A stretch of 64,000 nucleotides of DNA. Origin: Osmia lignaria lignaria. Its lineage: Eukaryota; Arthropoda; Insecta; Hymenoptera; Megachilidae. The position numbers and the translations under genes were made by a program. Shown here in pieces: positions 61,104 to 64,000 of the stretch (positions are counted from its first letter, which is position 1; every line of letters starts with the position of its first letter). The notes beneath the pieces were generated by a model. That model was not told the DNA's origin. It saw nothing but the letters and a program-made list of their open reading frames with translations, and ran no database searches. The stretch covers positions 5,952,001 to 6,016,000 of the forward strand of contig NC_135043.1 in assembly GCF_051020975.1 (NCBI RefSeq), in the 5' to 3' direction.

Positions 61104-62705
61104 TATCTTTCGAAAACAGAATTTTCCTCGCGATTACCAAAATCGTTAAAGCGACCTCGTTAAGGTACCGGCTTAACCGCCTCTGTTCCTCCGCACCCTT
61201 GAAAAATTGGGTGGTTTCGCGTTTTAAGAATGTTTATTTGAATTTTACGACGAGCTTCCGGTTGACCAGTAGCCGAGGGTTTGAAAAAAAAGAAAGACTC
61301 TACTTTATGCGCGGTTTTTCTCGGTTAAACGAAGGAGGTACTATAGAAAACGCCGGGACAAAGGTGAACTTATTAGCTCGAAACTTTACTGAACTTTGCT
61401 TTGTTCTTCTGCTGCCCTGTTTTAAACGTTCTCCACTCTTAACGGTGCCACGCGAATACCGAATGAACGAATTCCTTACACGAATATGTACCCATTCCGT
61501 GGTTTCTTCCTTTTCCCATGCTTCTATTGTAGTTTCAACTTCTCGGATCTTTTGTCATGTTTTAGATCACTCATTTGCCTTTCATTTTCACTCTTTCTTC
61601 ATCATATTTTAATTTTTCATATTTTCAATGTTTGCTTTTCTTCTTTAAGCACTATTATTCCGTTTCCTTCTCGATTCTTTCTCAATTCAACTTTGTCTCC
61701 TTTTAATTTTAGAATTAATTTACTTCACCTCTTCACTGTTTTTCTTTCTAACTTTTAGTTTCCTTTTTCCAAGCTTTATTGTATCCACGTATTTCTGTCT
61801 CATAAAGAATCCACCTCTTCCCTTAATTTTCTAGTCTGCCGTTTTTTCGTCTTTGTTCCTCCCCAGCATTCTCTTTCATTCTCTCCATTTAGTTTACGTT
61901 CCCCGCTATTTCACCGTTCCCTTTCTCTGGCCGCTTTCTCTTCCGTTCTTTTTTCCTGCGGTTCGAAACATCGGGCCGAAATTAAGTAAGTCGCGGACAT
62001 GCAAATTGACTTACTCGATTCGACCGGTCAATTCATCGATCCATTCGCGTCGAACATGCAAACGAGCTCCTCCTCGTCGGACGAAAGAACCTGGAGTTAC
62101 GTTTCGGGCAAGGAAAACGATCGACCAGAGATTTCCCGGTAAATTTCGTGCAAATCTTTTCCCTTGCGTTCCATTTTATTTTTTCAAACTTTATTGCTTC
62201 GTAAATTTGTAAATTTCATCAATATTCTTATTTTACGAATCTGATTACCATATTTTCTGCAAATTATACCTCAGCGTCGAGTGTTTTCAAACGAGAAAAA
62301 CCATTTATCCTGCAAAGTCGAGAGATTCAAAGGAGCAGAAGCGTGAAACAAAAGTGAGAAGGAAACAGGAAGGTTCCTCCTTTTTTTCCCCCGCTTCCGT
62401 TTCTCTTCCGTTAGCGTTTTCTAGCGATCATTCTCCTTTGGTTGGCTACGAGCAAACCCCTTTTTATCCCGATATCCTCGTTGTCCCTTTCTCGTTCAAT
62501 TTCTTATTCCAGATTCGAGGTTGAACAGGATACCGGTATATAAATTTCGAATTTCTTACGTGCCAAACGATTTCTCATTTTATCGGGTGGCTTCGGTTGA
62601 AAGCGCGCATAGTGCACAGATTGAGAGAGCTTCTTCGAGATCATTTTTCCTTTTGTTGACCCAGTTTTTTGTTATTTGGCCAAAGTTCCTTTCCTCGGAT
62701 ACGAA
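61104..62705. other. Pyrimidine-rich non-coding tract
   Basis: C/T-rich on the + strand, most strongly from about 61.4 to 61.95 kb. The open frames here reflect scarcity of stop codons. The tract lies directly downstream of recursive site 3. Confidence 0.5.
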
Positions 62706-62754
62706 ACTAAATTAAAATGGGAGCTCTCTCCATGGTCCGCTATTCGGAGGTTAA
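62706..62754 (+). mobile_element. TTAA-type short repeat, copy 17
   Basis: AAATTAAAATGGGAG is followed by CTCTCTCCATGGTCCGCT, TTCGGAGGTTAA and TTAA at 62751-62754. The left half is lost. Confidence 0.7.
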
Positions 62755-64000
62755 CCCTTTCACGAAGGTAAAGGGTTTATTATTATGGAATGCTACTTTA
62801 AATTTTGTTCAGAGGGATCAGGGTATTACTGGCAAATATAGTGGAAATTTTGTGGAAGTTATTTTTAAATTCTTTGAATATTTGTATAAGCGATGAAATA
62901 CGATATAAAATTTAAAAATGATGCAATTAAAAACATATTTCGATGGTAGTAAAATTCCTGTATAAATATTCAAGCAAAGCATTTTTCTCGGTTTTTTTTT
63001 AAAGTTCGAAGTACCTCGAGAAATGCTGTTTCAAAGAAAAATCGAGCAGAGGGGATCGACGCTAAATGTAACCCCGTTTCATGATTCGTCCGAAAAAATA
63101 TGACGCGAATCTTTCCACCTTTAACTCTGCCAGTTTTATCTGTACCCTCTGGCTCCCTGCGTCGTTCTCGTTTTCGGTCGCCTCGTCAGTATTCAACACA
63201 GAAGAAGCATAAATTTCGAATTTTTTATACGACGCCATCTCCGGTTCTGCTTGCTTTCGGTCAGATTTCTCGTTTCACCCGGGAGACACGTGGAAAAAGA
63301 GGAAGAGATCGGTGTCGCGGTCGCGATCTCTCTTGCTCGTTGTCCTGACAAAGATTAAATTGGTTTTCAGGCCAGGGAAACGTTCAAAATTCAACCGGGG
63401 GAACCTCTCGGTTCGTGGACGGTTTTCAATCGACGGGATACATGATCGATTTTTTCAGGAAGGGATGATCGGGAATCGAGGTTTGACGAAGAATTTGCTT
63501 AAAGAACGAGATTGGAATTTCACTGTTTGATTTTCATGAAAAATCGATGAGAAGTGTTGTAGATTTTTTTAGTATTTCATACATTTTTAAGCAGATTCGT
63601 TCGAAGAAAATATTGTGTTCCGACAACGTTTAATTTTAATTCGTTTTCAAATTTAATATCTGAATTAAGAAAACAATTATTTGTGTTTCAATGTTGCAAA
63701 AATGTCACGAAACAAGGTAAAGGAAAAGTTATAAGTTCAACTAGGATAAAGTGTAACAGTAAGGAAGAAGTAAGAACATGCTCGAAAACTTTGAACAAGA
63801 TCCAAAAGCCGGATTGTCTCTATGAGAGACGATCGCAAAAGCATGAAATTGAAACGTCTTTGCGTTCGGGAAATCAGAGTCGACGAACGAACGATATCGG
63901 CTCGATTCAATTTGCCAGCCGACCGAGGAGGTCGAAAGATTTTCGCGAAACTTTAGATTATGTGGAGCACAGGATACAGACTTCCTTCTGTAGAGAGAAC
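62755..64000. other. Non-coding DNA, no gene seen
   Basis: Mixed composition with a CpG-rich patch at 63.1-63.45 kb. Two CAGG words preceded by T-runs (63,368 and 63,457) lack a donor after the AG. No exon or repeat was recognised up to the window edge. Confidence 0.5.

Noticed and set aside
61097..61612. 171-codon frame after recursive site 3
   Set aside because: It starts with the GTG of a splice donor and continues into a pyrimidine tract where stop codons are rare.

Overview
This window looks like non-coding nuclear DNA from an insect, most likely a hymenopteran and possibly a bee. The supporting signs are AT-rich background, CpG-dense patches (many CGATCG, TCGA and GCG words), short decayed DNA transposons, and no bacterial-style gene packing. 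The species call is inference. I find no protein-coding gene, rRNA, tRNA or CRISPR array. The open frames are short, mostly lack an ATG start at their stated 5' end, often overlap frames on the other strand, lie in low-complexity pyrimidine tracts, or run through repeats.

The strongest signal is three candidate recursive (ratcheting) splice sites, all on the + strand, at about 5,544/5,545, 32,736/32,737 and 61,027/61,028. Each is a pyrimidine-rich 3' splice site ending CAG, fused directly to a strong 5' splice site (GTAAGT, GTAAGT, GTATGT). The first two share the 14-mer TGTTTCAGGTAAGT. Spacing is regular (27.2 and 28.3 kb). Each has a second consensus donor 46, 59 and about 70 nt downstream, as expected of recursive-splicing exons. 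The simplest reading is that the whole window lies inside one very long intron, more than 55 kb, of a + strand gene whose exons are outside it. That would explain the gene desert.

The second signal is a dispersed short repeat with at least 14 clear and 3 weaker copies. Its conserved core is CTCTCTCCATGGTCCGCC followed by a GGTTAA-like edge. The most complete copy (34,893-34,997, 105 bp) has TTAA at both ends and short inverted termini starting TTAACC, so I read the family as a piggyBac-type TTAA MITE. The core end is far better preserved than the other end, and copy orientation comes in blocks along the window.

A third layer is remnants of a second DNA-transposon family with TA flanks and a terminus like CAGTAGACTCTCGTTATA (mariner/pogo-Tigger style), near 8.36, 48.9-49.1 and 58.05 kb.

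Other structure includes a nearly perfect 98-bp tandem duplication (36,392-36,587), an exactly 10-bp-phased degenerate repeat (9,607-9,676), a 17-bp exact tandem (22,997-23,030), local diverged duplications near 0.8-1.0 kb and 48.7-49.2 kb, and long strand-asymmetric pyrimidine tracts at 52.7-55.5 and 61.4-62.5 kb. There is one weak candidate exon on the minus strand at 56,602-56,676.
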